The notes beneath the pieces are model-generated. The model searched no databases. It saw nothing but the letters and a program-made list of their open reading frames with translations, and was not told the DNA's origin. From positions 1 through 26,215 of the forward strand of contig CAKRTP010000013.1 of NCBI GenBank assembly GCA_934402155.1: a stretch of DNA of 26,215 nucleotides. Direction: 5' to 3'. Below are positions 15,646 to 23,392 of the stretch, in pieces (position 1 is the first letter of the stretch; each line of letters starts with the position of its first letter). The translations under genes were made by a program, and so were the position numbers. The stretch is from an uncultured Blautia sp. GTDB lineage: Bacteria > Bacillota > Clostridia > Lachnospirales > Lachnospiraceae.

Positions 15646-16578
15646 ATGAAAGGTGTATTGTTGACAAAGATGGTGCAGGAGCTGAATCTTAATAATCTGA
15701 CTCCTGAGATTGACCTGTCAGATAAAAGAATCATAACTGCAGAGATTAACCGTCCTGCTCTGCAGCTTACCGGTTATCTGGAACATTTTGCCAATGAACG
15801 TGTTCAGATCATTGGATATGTGGAGTATACATATCTGATGCAGCTCAGTGATGAAAAACGTATGATGACATATGAGCGTTTCATTTCAAGCAAGATCCCG
15901 TGTGTTATTTTCAGCACGATGACCAAACCGTCCCAGGATATGATCGACATGGCGATCAAATACAATGTACCTACCTTCGTGACAGAGAGAACAACCTCCA
16001 GTCTGATGGCAGAAATTATCCGATGGCTGGGCGTACAGCTTGCACCTTGTATCTCGATTCACGGAGTTCTCGTCGATGTTTATGGTGAGGGAATCCTGAT
16101 CACAGGTGAAAGTGGTATTGGTAAGAGTGAAGCTGCACTGGAACTTATCAAACGTGGACATCGTCTGGTAAGTGATGATGTTGTGGAACTCCGTAAGGTA
16201 AGTGATGTTACTCTGGTGGGATCCGCACCGGATATTACGAGACATTTTATTGAACTGAGAGGTATCGGTATTATTGATGTCAAAACTCTGTTCGGTGTTG
16301 AGAGCGTCAAGGATACTCAGTCAGTAGATCTTGTTATCAAGCTGGAAGAATGGGATCGTGACAAAGAGTATGATCGTCTGGGACTTCATGAAGAATATAC
16401 AGAATATCTTGGAAACAAGATCGTATGCCATTCACTTCCGATCAGACCGGGACGAAATCTTGCAGTTATTGTAGAATCTGCTGCAGTCAATCACAGACAG
16501 AAAAAGATGGGATATAATGCGGCTGAGGAACTCTACAAACGTGTACAGGCAAATATTGCACGTAAGAGGGAAGAATAA
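15646..16578 (+). CDS. hprK: HPr kinase/phosphorylase
   Basis: HprK phosphorylates Ser46 of HPr with ATP (or pyrophosphate) when glycolytic intermediates are high, and dephosphorylates it otherwise. This drives CcpA-dependent catabolite repression in Firmicutes. The 310 residues include His139 (SIHGVLVDVYG), Walker A GESGIGKS (154-161), SDDVVEL (176-182) and the family signature ELRGIGIIDVKTLFGV (203-218). Family length is normal. AAGGAG lies about 10 nt before ATG 15646. It sits 47 bp after uvrC and directly before the glucokinase gene, placing two sugar-flux genes together. It is likely transcribed from the ftsH promoter. Confidence 0.97.
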   Translation: MKGVLLTKMVQELNLNNLTPEIDLSDKRIITAEINRPALQLTGYLEHFANERVQIIGYVEYTYLMQLSDEKRMMTYERFISSKIPCVIFSTMTKPSQDMIDMAIKYNVPTFVTERTTSSLMAEIIRWLGVQLAPCISIHGVLVDVYGEGILITGESGIGKSEAALELIKRGHRLVSDDVVELRKVSDVTLVGSAPDITRHFIELRGIGIIDVKTLFGVESVKDTQSVDLVIKLEEWDRDKEYDRLGLHEEYTEYLGNKIVCHSLPIRPGRNLAVIVESAAVNHRQKKMGYNAAEELYKRVQANIARKREE

Positions 16579-16604
16579 ATAAATTAAGGGAAAGGTGAAG
16601 AGAA

Positions 16605-17540
16605 ATGAAAGAATATTGTTTTGGAATTGATGTAGGTGGTACTTCTGTAAAATGCGGTCTGTTCAATACAGACGGAACACTGCTGGAAAAGTGGGAGATC
16701 CCAACAAGAACAGAAAATAAAGGCGAGAATATCCTTCCGGACGTTGCTGAGACGATCAAAGCCAAGATCGCAGAAAAGAATATCGACAAAGATGATATCG
16801 AAGGTGTTGGAATCGGAATTCCAGGACCGATCAACTCCAAAGGAGAAGCTGCATGTGCAGTAAACCTTTACTGGGGATTCACACCGGTAGCTCAGATCTT
16901 AAGTGATCTTACAGGACTTAAGGCAAAGGCCGGCAACGATGCAAACGTAGCAGCACTCGGTGAAGCATGGAAAGGCGCAGCAGCAGGTTCCCAGAATGTG
17001 ATCATGGTTACTCTCGGAACTGGCGTCGGCGGTGGAATCATCATTGACGGCAAGATTGTAGCAGGTTCCCATGGAGCAGGCGGTGAGATCGGACATGCAC
17101 TCGTAGTCCGTGACGAAGCCGAAAAATGCAACTGCGGAAATCATGGCTGCCTGGAACAGTATGCTTCCGCAACAGGAATCGTGCGTGTGGCTGGAAGAAT
17201 GCTGGCATCATGTGAGGATGACAGTACTTTAAGAGAACTTCAGAATATCACAGCAAAGGATGTCCTGGATGCCTTCAAAGCCGGAGATGCAGTAGCAGTC
17301 CGTGTTATGGAATATGTTGGAGACCTTCTTGGTGGAGCGATCGCAGGATTTGCTACAGTTGCTGACCCGGAAGCAATCGTTATCGGCGGCGGTGTATCCA
17401 AGGCAGGCCAGCCGCTTATCGACTGCATCGAGAAATACTATCAGAGATATGCATTCCCGTCCTGCAAGGAGACACCGATCGTTCTTGCCACACTTGGAAA
17501 TGATGCAGGTATCTACGGTGCTGCCAAAATGGTTCTCTAA
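16605..17540 (+). CDS. glcK: Glucokinase, ROK family
   Basis: Phosphorylates cytoplasmic glucose to glucose-6-phosphate with ATP. The 311 residues show the ROK layout. The phosphate loop is DVGGTSVKCGLF (9-20), and GIPGPI and GNDANVAALGEAW carry the catalytic Asp112. The ATP-side loop is GTGVGGGII (138-146). The sugar and zinc region comprises Glu161, His164 and CNCGNHGCLEQYAS (175-188), whose cysteines bind zinc. The spacing and Clostridia context favour glucokinase over other ROK sugar kinases, but N-acetylglucosamine or mannose kinase activity cannot be excluded by sequence alone. It is the last gene of the ftsH operon, followed by a terminator. Confidence 0.92.
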   Translation: MKEYCFGIDVGGTSVKCGLFNTDGTLLEKWEIPTRTENKGENILPDVAETIKAKIAEKNIDKDDIEGVGIGIPGPINSKGEAACAVNLYWGFTPVAQILSDLTGLKAKAGNDANVAALGEAWKGAAAGSQNVIMVTLGTGVGGGIIIDGKIVAGSHGAGGEIGHALVVRDEAEKCNCGNHGCLEQYASATGIVRVAGRMLASCEDDSTLRELQNITAKDVLDAFKAGDAVAVRVMEYVGDLLGGAIAGFATVADPEAIVIGGGVSKAGQPLIDCIEKYYQRYAFPSCKETPIVLATLGNDAGIYGAAKMVL

Positions 17541-17575
17541 AGTGATAACGACATACATATTTTGAAGTGAATCTG

Positions 17576-17615
17576 AAAAGAAGAAGTCTTTTTGCAAAGA
17601 TTTCTTCTTTTTTTT
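17576..17615 (+). terminator. Intrinsic terminator after glcK
   Basis: AAAAGAAGAAGTCTTT (17576-17591) pairs with AAAGATTTCTTCTTTT (17596-17611) with one G-U pair and a 4-nt loop, followed by more T. It closes the ftsH-uvrC-hprK-glcK unit. Confidence 0.92.
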
Positions 17616-17683
17616 CATAAAAAAATACTTTCTTAAAGAAAATGTGAAGTTTTGATTTGGGGCTTTATTTACGATTCTGTATT

Positions 17684-17692
17684 TGTTATAAT
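17684..17692 (+). promoter_or_regulatory. Extended -10 promoter of the penicillin-binding protein gene
   Basis: TGTTATAAT combines the TGn extension with a perfect -10 at 17687-17692. The -35 region (TTTATT, 17664-17669, spacer 17) is weak, as expected for extended -10 promoters. The start would be near 17699. Confidence 0.7.
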
Positions 17693-17718
17693 AAAACGGA
17701 CTGTAAAGGAGGAAAACC

Positions 17719-20322
17719 ATGAATTACGGAAAAAAATCAGTTTCCAAAAAGCGAAATTCTCTGATATCCCGTACGGCCATGATGGGCAAGAGGGCACATG
17801 TTTCCTTTATCAGAGTTTTGTTTGCAGTACTGATCACGATCTGTGTGGTTGTAGGATGCACAGGAATTGGCGCTTTTCGGGGAATTATAGACAATGCTCC
17901 CAATGTGAATGATATTGATATTTCACCGCTGGGATATGCGACTTTTTTGTATGATGGTGATGGCAATCAGCTTCGTAAATTAACGGCACCGAGCTCCAAC
18001 CGTCTGCCTGTCTCGATTGAGCAGATTCCGGTAGATCTGCAGCATGCAGTGGTTGCGATAGAGGATGAACGTTTTTATGAGCATAATGGGATTGATGTGC
18101 GAGGAATCCTGCGTGCTTTTGTAAAGAATATTACGTCAGGAGACCTCTCTGAAGGAGCCAGTACGATCACACAGCAGCTTCTTAAGAATAATGTCTTTAC
18201 CAACTGGACAAAGGAATCTACCTGGCTTGAGCGTTTTACACGTAAGATACAGGAACAGTATCTTGCTGTGGAAGTAGAGAAGAAAATCAATAACAAAGAT
18301 GTGATTTTGGAAAATTATCTCAATACGATCAACCTTGGAGCAGGAACTTATGGTGTACAGGCTGCGGCGAGGAAGTATTTCAATAAAGATGTCTGGGATC
18401 TGAATCTTTCAGAAAGTGTAACTCTGGCGGGAATCACACAGAATCCGACACAGTTCAATCCGATCGAACATCCGAAGGAAAATGCCAAGCGGCGTAAAGA
18501 AGTTCTGGATCATATGATCGATCAGAACTACATTACACAGGCGCAGTATGATGAAGTAATAAATGATGATGTGTATTCGCGTATCCAGGATGCACAGATC
18601 GAAAATTCAGACACAGAAAATACAGTTTATAGTTATTTTGAAGATGAACTGATCGATCAGGTGATCAATGACCTGATGAATATTAAGGGATATACGAGGA
18701 CGCAGGCACAGAATCTTGTTTATAGTGGTGGTCTGAGTATCTATACAACACAGGATTCTGCAATCCAGAAGATTCTTGATGAGGAATATGCGGATCCGTC
18801 AAATTATCCGGATTACGTTCAGTATGCATTGGATTATGCGCTGACTGTTAAGAATCCGCAGGGTGAGGAAGAGAACTACAGTAAAGAAATGCTTAAACTG
18901 CATTTTCAGAATGAAGATCCTGAGTTTGATCTGCTTTTTGATTCGCAGGAAGAAGCTCAGAGCTATGTTGACCGTTATAAGGCAGATATTCTTGCAGATG
19001 GAAGCACTGTTGTGGCAGAGCGCGTGAACTTTGCACCTCAGCCACAGTCATCTATGAGTGTGATCGATCAGCATACAGGATATGTAAAAGCACTTATTGG
19101 AGGCCGGGGAGAAAAGACAGGAAGTCTTACTTTGAACCGTGCAACGGACACGACCAGGCAGCCGGGATCTACGTTTAAGATTCTCTCTACCTACGCACCG
19201 GCACTTAATGAGATGGGAATGACTCTTGCAACTACCTTCGAGGATGAACCATATAATTATCCTGATGGTTCACCGGTCAATAATGCTTCACGAAGCTATA
19301 ACGGAACGACCACGATCCGCCGGGCAATTCAGAATTCTATTAACGTTGTTGCTGTTAAATGTCTGGAGGAGGTCACACCGCAGCTTGGACTTCAGTATCT
19401 GGATAACTTCGGATTTACAACTCTGGCACATGGCACAGAAGCTGATAAGGATGCAAATGGAACCGTGTGGACAGATGCAAATCTGCCGCTGGCACTTGGT
19501 GGTCTGACAAATGGTGTTACAAATGTGGAACTGTGCGCAGCATATGCATCAATTGCGAACAGTGGTAACTATATAGAACCTCTTTATTATACAAAGATCC
19601 TTGATCATAATGGAAATGTTCTGATCGAGAAGACATCTGCGGGGCGTTCTGTTATCAAGGAAAGTACGGCATGGCTTCTGACAAGTGCAATGGAAGATGT
19701 TGTGACACAGGGTACTGGTACAGCGTGCCAGCTTGACAATATGACAGTTGCAGGTAAGACAGGTACTACAGATGCATATAACGATCTGTGGTTTGTGGGA
19801 TATACACCATATTATACCTGTGCAGTATGGTCGGGATTCGACAATAACGAGAAGCTTCCGGAAGATGCAAGGAATTTCCACAAAAATCTGTGGAAGAAAG
19901 TTATGACCAGAATCCATGAGGGGCTTCCGGATAAAGATTTTGAGATGCCGGCAAGTGTGGAGCAACTCAGTGTCTGTGCAGACACGGGATTGCTGCCAAG
20001 AGCAGGATGCCCTGTTATTACAGAATACTTTGATATCGGTGATGCTCCGACGGAGTATTGTGATCAGCATTTCTATGATTACAATGAGTATGAGAGTGAC
20101 AGTGACAGTATACCGGAATATACTACAGAAGAAGGCGTATATAATCCTGACGGAACGCAGACGGATAATACAGAGGACAATACCGAAGACAACACAGGGG
20201 ATAATACTGAAGACGGTACAGGAGATAACACCGGAGACAATACCGAAGATAATAATGGTGGAGATGATGGTGGAAATACCGGTGATGGCGGAGATGGTTC
20301 CAGTAATGACGGGACAGAATAA
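17719..20322 (+). CDS. Class A penicillin-binding protein (bifunctional PBP1a type)
   Basis: This membrane-anchored enzyme polymerises glycan strands and crosslinks peptides in peptidoglycan. The 867 residues begin with a basic cytoplasmic tail and a membrane anchor at about 31-53. The GT51 domain has EDERFYEHNGID (115-126, catalytic Glu115) and GASTITQQLLKNN. The transpeptidase domain has the nucleophile Ser484 in STFK (484-487), SIN (540-542) and KTGTT (680-684). A Cys-containing segment (about 753-781) is followed by a low-complexity Asn-Thr-Glu-Asp-Gly tail from about 815 to the end, built on a degenerate four-residue period. AAAGGAGG lies 6 nt before ATG 17719. It is transcribed alone from its own promoter. 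Confidence 0.95.
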   Translation: MNYGKKSVSKKRNSLISRTAMMGKRAHVSFIRVLFAVLITICVVVGCTGIGAFRGIIDNAPNVNDIDISPLGYATFLYDGDGNQLRKLTAPSSNRLPVSIEQIPVDLQHAVVAIEDERFYEHNGIDVRGILRAFVKNITSGDLSEGASTITQQLLKNNVFTNWTKESTWLERFTRKIQEQYLAVEVEKKINNKDVILENYLNTINLGAGTYGVQAAARKYFNKDVWDLNLSESVTLAGITQNPTQFNPIEHPKENAKRRKEVLDHMIDQNYITQAQYDEVINDDVYSRIQDAQIENSDTENTVYSYFEDELIDQVINDLMNIKGYTRTQAQNLVYSGGLSIYTTQDSAIQKILDEEYADPSNYPDYVQYALDYALTVKNPQGEEENYSKEMLKLHFQNEDPEFDLLFDSQEEAQSYVDRYKADILADGSTVVAERVNFAPQPQSSMSVIDQHTGYVKALIGGRGEKTGSLTLNRATDTTRQPGSTFKILSTYAPALNEMGMTLATTFEDEPYNYPDGSPVNNASRSYNGTTTIRRAIQNSINVVAVKCLEEVTPQLGLQYLDNFGFTTLAHGTEADKDANGTVWTDANLPLALGGLTNGVTNVELCAAYASIANSGNYIEPLYYTKILDHNGNVLIEKTSAGRSVIKESTAWLLTSAMEDVVTQGTGTACQLDNMTVAGKTGTTDAYNDLWFVGYTPYYTCAVWSGFDNNEKLPEDARNFHKNLWKKVMTRIHEGLPDKDFEMPASVEQLSVCADTGLLPRAGCPVITEYFDIGDAPTEYCDQHFYDYNEYESDSDSIPEYTTEEGVYNPDGTQTDNTEDNTEDNTGDNTEDGTGDNTGDNTEDNNGGDDGGNTGDGGDGSSNDGTE
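20160..20310 (+). repeat. Degenerate 12-bp tandem repeat encoding the acidic tail of the PBP
   Basis: Codons for Asp-Asn-Thr-Glu/Gly recur with a 12-bp period (for example GATAATACTGAA and GACAATACCGAA). They pass into Gly-Asp-rich codons. Copies differ mostly at third positions, so the unit is old or under selection at the protein level. Confidence 0.7.
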
Positions 20323-20340
20323 TAGATCATGAAACAGCAG

Positions 20341-20378
20341 CAGGCTGCAATCATCTTGTTCAGGATGATCGCAGCCTG
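20341..20378 (+). terminator. Hairpin after the PBP gene, weak terminator
   Basis: CAGGCTGCAATCATC (20341-20355) pairs with GATGATCGCAGCCTG (20364-20378) with one mismatch and an 8-nt loop. The following bases (TATTGTACAGG) are not a proper T-tract. It may slow or partly stop transcription before the YigZ gene. Confidence 0.5.
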
Positions 20379-20403
20379 TATTGTACAGGTGGGAGGAAAG
20401 AAA

Positions 20404-21057
20404 ATGGAACAATATAAAACTGTGCTTGAAGGCGGTGTGGGGGAGATCATCGAAAAAAAATCGCGTTTTATAGCAACGGTGCGTCCGGTCAGAAATGAGG
20501 AGGAGGCCCTGGCTTTTCTGGAAGAAATGCGAAAGAAATACTGGGATGCAAGGCACAACTGTTATGCATATTCGATTGGAATGAACAGAGAATATACCCG
20601 CTGCAGCGATGATGGTGAGCCGTCCGGAACAGCTGGCCGGCCGATGCTGGATGTGATTCTCGGAGAGGATATTTATAATGTTGCAGTAGTGGTGACGAGA
20701 TATTTTGGAGGAGTGCTTCTGGGAACCGGTGGTCTGGTGAGAGCATATTCCAAAGCAGTGCAGGAAGGTTTTGCAGAAAGTCTTATAATTGAGAAGAAAA
20801 AAGGAATTTCTTTAAAGGTAACAACGGATTATACAGGAATTGGCAGGATTCAATATATTGCAGGAGAACGACAGATTCCACTTCTTGACAGTGAATACAC
20901 AGACAAGGTGACCATGAAGCTTCTTGTTCCGGAAGCTGAGACAGGGGCTGTACAGAAAGCAATTACAGAAGGTACCAATGGAAAGGCTGAGATGGAAAAG
21001 GAAAAAGATTTATACTTTGCAAAAGTAAATGGAGAAGTTCTCACATTTGAAGACTGA
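20404..21057 (+). CDS. yigZ: YigZ/IMPACT family protein
   Basis: The 217-residue cytoplasmic protein belongs to the UPF0029/IMPACT family, widespread but without a settled bacterial role; the eukaryotic relative modulates translation control through GCN1. Family motifs are KSRFIATVRPV near the start, DDGEPSGTAGRPML and VVVTRYFGGVLLGTGGLVRAYSKA. The C-terminal half resembles the DUF1949 domain. I chose ATG 20404, preceded by GGGAGG, over an upstream ATG at 20329 whose extra 25 residues would be encoded by the hairpin after the PBP gene. It is 81 bp beyond the PBP stop with a terminator downstream. Confidence 0.92.
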   Translation: MEQYKTVLEGGVGEIIEKKSRFIATVRPVRNEEEALAFLEEMRKKYWDARHNCYAYSIGMNREYTRCSDDGEPSGTAGRPMLDVILGEDIYNVAVVVTRYFGGVLLGTGGLVRAYSKAVQEGFAESLIIEKKKGISLKVTTDYTGIGRIQYIAGERQIPLLDSEYTDKVTMKLLVPEAETGAVQKAITEGTNGKAEMEKEKDLYFAKVNGEVLTFED

Positions 21058-21067
21058 TATAAAAACA

Positions 21068-21119
21068 GCAAAAGCTGGATGGATGCACAGGCATTTGTCC
21101 AGCTTTTGCGTCTATATTG
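21068..21119. terminator. Long-loop hairpin between convergent yigZ and cyclophilin genes
   Basis: GCAAAAGCTGGA (21068-21079) and TCCAGCTTTTGC (21108-21119) pair perfectly over 12 bp with a 28-nt loop that can itself fold. The T-run lies inside the stem, so efficiency is uncertain, but the position between convergent genes supports termination. Confidence 0.7.
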
Positions 21120-21126
21120 ATTCAGA

Positions 21127-21651
21127 TCAGCATTTTTCCGGTTCAGGATATTCTGTGCCAAAAGTATCGACAGTCATGGATTTGATCTCCTGATCATCCA
21201 GAGGGCGGTCTCTGAAATCTGTTTCTGTCTCAGCAATTTTGTTCACAACATCCATACCCTCAATGATCTTTCCGAATGCAGCATAACTGCCATCGAGATG
21301 AGGAGCTGCTTTGTGCATGATGAAGAACTGACTTCCGCCAGAGTTTGGATGCATTGCTCTTGCCATGGAAAGCACGCCTGGTGTATGAGCAAGGTCATTT
21401 GCCACACCGTTCTGTGCGAACTCACCCTTGATGCTGTATCCCGGGCCGCCCATTCCGGTTCCTTCCGGGCATCCTCCCTGGATCATGAAACCGTTGATGA
21501 CGCGATGGAAGATCAGGCCATCATAGAATCCTTTCTTTACAAGGCTGATGAAGTTGTTGACTGTATTTGGGGCAACTTCCGGATATAATTCTGCTTTCAT
21601 TACGTCGCCGTTTTCCATAGTAATGGTTACGATCGGGTTTTTATTTGCCAT
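21127..21651 (-). CDS. Peptidyl-prolyl cis-trans isomerase, cyclophilin type
   Basis: This 174-residue single-domain cyclophilin speeds proline isomerisation during protein folding. It has no signal peptide, so it should be cytoplasmic. Motifs are FHRVINGFMIQGGCPEGTG (catalytic Arg in FHRV), then SMARAMHPNSGGSQFFIMH and FGKIIEGMDVVNKI. I chose ATG 21651 because AAGGAG lies 9 nt upstream. An ATG two codons earlier is too close to that site, and the open frame up to 21720 covers the promoter. It is divergent from tsaE and monocistronic between its promoter and a shared terminator. Confidence 0.95.
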   Translation of the reverse strand: MANKNPIVTITMENGDVMKAELYPEVAPNTVNNFISLVKKGFYDGLIFHRVINGFMIQGGCPEGTGMGGPGYSIKGEFAQNGVANDLAHTPGVLSMARAMHPNSGGSQFFIMHKAAPHLDGSYAAFGKIIEGMDVVNKIAETETDFRDRPLDDQEIKSMTVDTFGTEYPEPEKC

Positions 21652-21678
21652 AATCATAATCTCCTTTTGTAAAAAGTA

Positions 21679-21707
21679 TTGTTTTTCTTTGTGGGCTCTA
21701 TTATAAT
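21679..21707 (+). promoter_or_regulatory. Promoter of the tsaE-tsaB-rimI-rnz-tsaD-ispD run
   Basis: TTGTTT (21679-21684), 17 bp and TATAAT (21702-21707) match at 3/6 and 6/6. The start would be near 21714, about 32 nt before the preferred tsaE start. Confidence 0.7.
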
Positions 21708-21728
21708 ATGCAAAGAACAATTCTGCAA
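21700..21728 (-). promoter_or_regulatory. Divergent cyclophilin promoter sharing the -10 palindrome
   Basis: On the minus strand, TTGCAG (21728-21723), 17 bp and TATAAT (21705-21700) match at 4/6 and 6/6. Its -10 overlaps that of the tsaE promoter by 4 bp within TATTATAATA. Confidence 0.65.
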
Positions 21729-21745
21729 GGAAAAAGGTGATTTGC

Positions 21746-22177
21746 GTGATAATAGAAACAAGGAATCCGGAGGAAACATTTGCTCTGGGACAGAAGATCG
21801 GAAGGTCTGCTATGCCTGGACAGGTTTATACACTGACAGGTGATCTGGGAGTTGGCAAGACTGTTTTTACACAGGGAGTGGCAGCAGGGCTGGGGATTGC
21901 TGAACCGGTAAACAGTCCTACATTTACGATCGTGCAGGTATATGAGGAGGGCAGACTTCCCTTTTATCATTTTGATGTATATAGAATCGGTGATATTGAA
22001 GAAATGGAAGAGATCGGTTATGATGATTACTTTTTTGGCAAAGGCATTTGTCTGATCGAATGGGCAGAACTGATAGAGGAAATTCTTCCGGAGGACAGAA
22101 TCTCCATAACTATCGAGAAAGATCTTTCCAAAGGGTTTGATTACCGGTGTATTACGATTGAAGGAATGGAATTATAA
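21746..22177 (+). CDS. tsaE: tRNA threonylcarbamoyladenosine biosynthesis ATPase TsaE
   Basis: TsaE is the ATPase that works with TsaB and TsaD to make t6A37 in ANN-decoding tRNAs. The P-loop is GDLGVGKTVFTQG, followed by NSPTFTIVQVYEEG and HFDVYRIGDIEEMEEIGYDDYF, both family hallmarks. CLIEWAELIEEILP is the Walker B region. I prefer GTG 21746 (143 residues, IIETRNPEETF next), with AAGGTGA ending 5 nt upstream. GTG 21737 in the same frame would add three residues and is possible. It is the first gene of the operon, 23 bp before tsaB. Confidence 0.95.
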   Translation: MIIETRNPEETFALGQKIGRSAMPGQVYTLTGDLGVGKTVFTQGVAAGLGIAEPVNSPTFTIVQVYEEGRLPFYHFDVYRIGDIEEMEEIGYDDYFFGKGICLIEWAELIEEILPEDRISITIEKDLSKGFDYRCITIEGMEL

Positions 22178-22200
22178 GATTCCAGATTGAGGAGAAAAAC

Positions 22201-22938
22201 ATGAAAATTTTAGGACTTGACAGTTCAGGCATCGTAGCTTCTGTAGCTGTTGTAGAAGATGACATTCTGGTAGCAGAATATACGGTAAATTATAAAAAAA
22301 CACATTCTCAGACATTACTTCCAATGCTGGATGAGATTGCAAAGATGACAGAACTCGATCTGAATACGATTGATGCGATCGCAGTAGCGGCAGGTCCGGG
22401 ATCTTTTACCGGACTTCGTATAGGATCGGCAACTGCCAAGGGACTTGGACTGGCTCTTAAGAAACCACTCATAGCAGTGCCTACTGTAGAGGGGCTGGCA
22501 TACAATTTGTATGATACTCAGGGGCTGATCTGTCCGATCATGGATGCGAGAAGAAAACAGGTTTATTCAGGAATCTATCGTTTCGAAAATCATAACCTTG
22601 TAACAGTGGAAGATCAGATGGCACTTCCTATGGAAGAGATGATTGAAAAACTGAACAAATACCAGCAGCCGGTAACATTTCTTGGAGATGGTGTGCCGGT
22701 TTTTGAGGATATGATCAGAGAAAAAATAACCGTACCATATTCTCTGGCGCCGGCACATGTAAATAAGCAGAGAGCGGCAGCAGTGGCAGCACTCGGCCTT
22801 GTTTATTATAAAGAAGGCAGGATACAGACTGCAATGGAGCATAATCCTGATTATCTGCGAGTGTCACAGGCAGAGCGTGAACGTGCAGAACGACAGAAGA
22901 AAGAGCAGGAGGCGGCACAGTCCGGAGAACAGTCATGA
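22201..22938 (+). CDS. tsaB: tRNA threonylcarbamoyladenosine biosynthesis protein TsaB
   Basis: TsaB is the ASKHA-fold scaffold partner of TsaD in t6A synthesis and lacks catalytic metal ligands itself. The 245 residues begin MKILGLDSSGIVASVAVV and contain THSQTLLPMLDE and AVAAGPGSFTGLRIGSATAKGL, the family signature. The last 20 or so residues are charged (Arg/Glu/Gln-rich) and probably an exposed tail. GAGGAG lies 6 nt before the ATG. The TGA stop overlaps the rimI ATG (ATGA), so translation of the two is coupled. Confidence 0.96.
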   Translation: MKILGLDSSGIVASVAVVEDDILVAEYTVNYKKTHSQTLLPMLDEIAKMTELDLNTIDAIAVAAGPGSFTGLRIGSATAKGLGLALKKPLIAVPTVEGLAYNLYDTQGLICPIMDARRKQVYSGIYRFENHNLVTVEDQMALPMEEMIEKLNKYQQPVTFLGDGVPVFEDMIREKITVPYSLAPAHVNKQRAAAVAALGLVYYKEGRIQTAMEHNPDYLRVSQAERERAERQKKEQEAAQSGEQS

Positions 22939-23369
22939 CTTTTCGGGAGATGTCGATCGAGGATCTGGATCAGGTCATGGAGATTGAGACAGAACTGTTT
23001 GCCATGCCGTGGACAAAAGAAGGTATGTTTACTTTTCTGACAAGAGACGACACGATGTTTTTTGTGGTGGAAGAAAAGGGAAAAATACTTGGATACTGCA
23101 GTATGCAGACAGTACTGGATGAAGGTGATATTCTTAATGTGGCGGTCAGCAGAGAACGTCAAAAAGAAGGAATAGGATATTTTCTTGTAGACAGCATGCT
23201 TATGCTGGCAAAGGCACAGGGAATCCATCTGGTTCATCTCGAAGTCCGAGAAGGAAACGGAACAGCCCGCAGACTTTATCAGAGGCTGGGATTTGTGGAG
23301 GACGGACTTCGCAAAAATTATTATACTGATCCGCTGGAAAATGCAGTTCTTATGACAAAGAAACAATAA
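22935..23369 (+). CDS. rimI: Ribosomal protein-alanine N-acetyltransferase (GNAT)
   Basis: This 144-residue GNAT enzyme is predicted to acetylate the N-terminus of ribosomal protein S18 or similar proteins with acetyl-CoA. The fold signature is NVAVSRERQKEGIGYFLVDSML, the acetyl-CoA loop being RQKEGIG. HLEVREGNGTARRLYQRLGFVEDGLRKNYY follows, typical of RimI. The start overlaps tsaB by 4 bp. Position between tsaB and tsaD is common in Firmicutes and supports RimI over other GNAT proteins, although the target is not proven. Confidence 0.92.
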   Translation: MTFREMSIEDLDQVMEIETELFAMPWTKEGMFTFLTRDDTMFFVVEEKGKILGYCSMQTVLDEGDILNVAVSRERQKEGIGYFLVDSMLMLAKAQGIHLVHLEVREGNGTARRLYQRLGFVEDGLRKNYYTDPLENAVLMTKKQ

Positions 23370-23392
23370 TGAAATAGAAAAAGAGGAAAAAT

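Noticed and set aside
20160..20310. Possible CRISPR-like or satellite array
   Set aside because: The repeats are in frame, degenerate at third codon positions and have no spacers; they encode a protein tail.
19549..20556. 335-codon open frame on the minus strand across the PBP tail
   Set aside because: It is antisense to a clear PBP gene, and its Ile/Cys-rich composition and repeats mirror the acidic repeat. It has no family motif or ribosome site.
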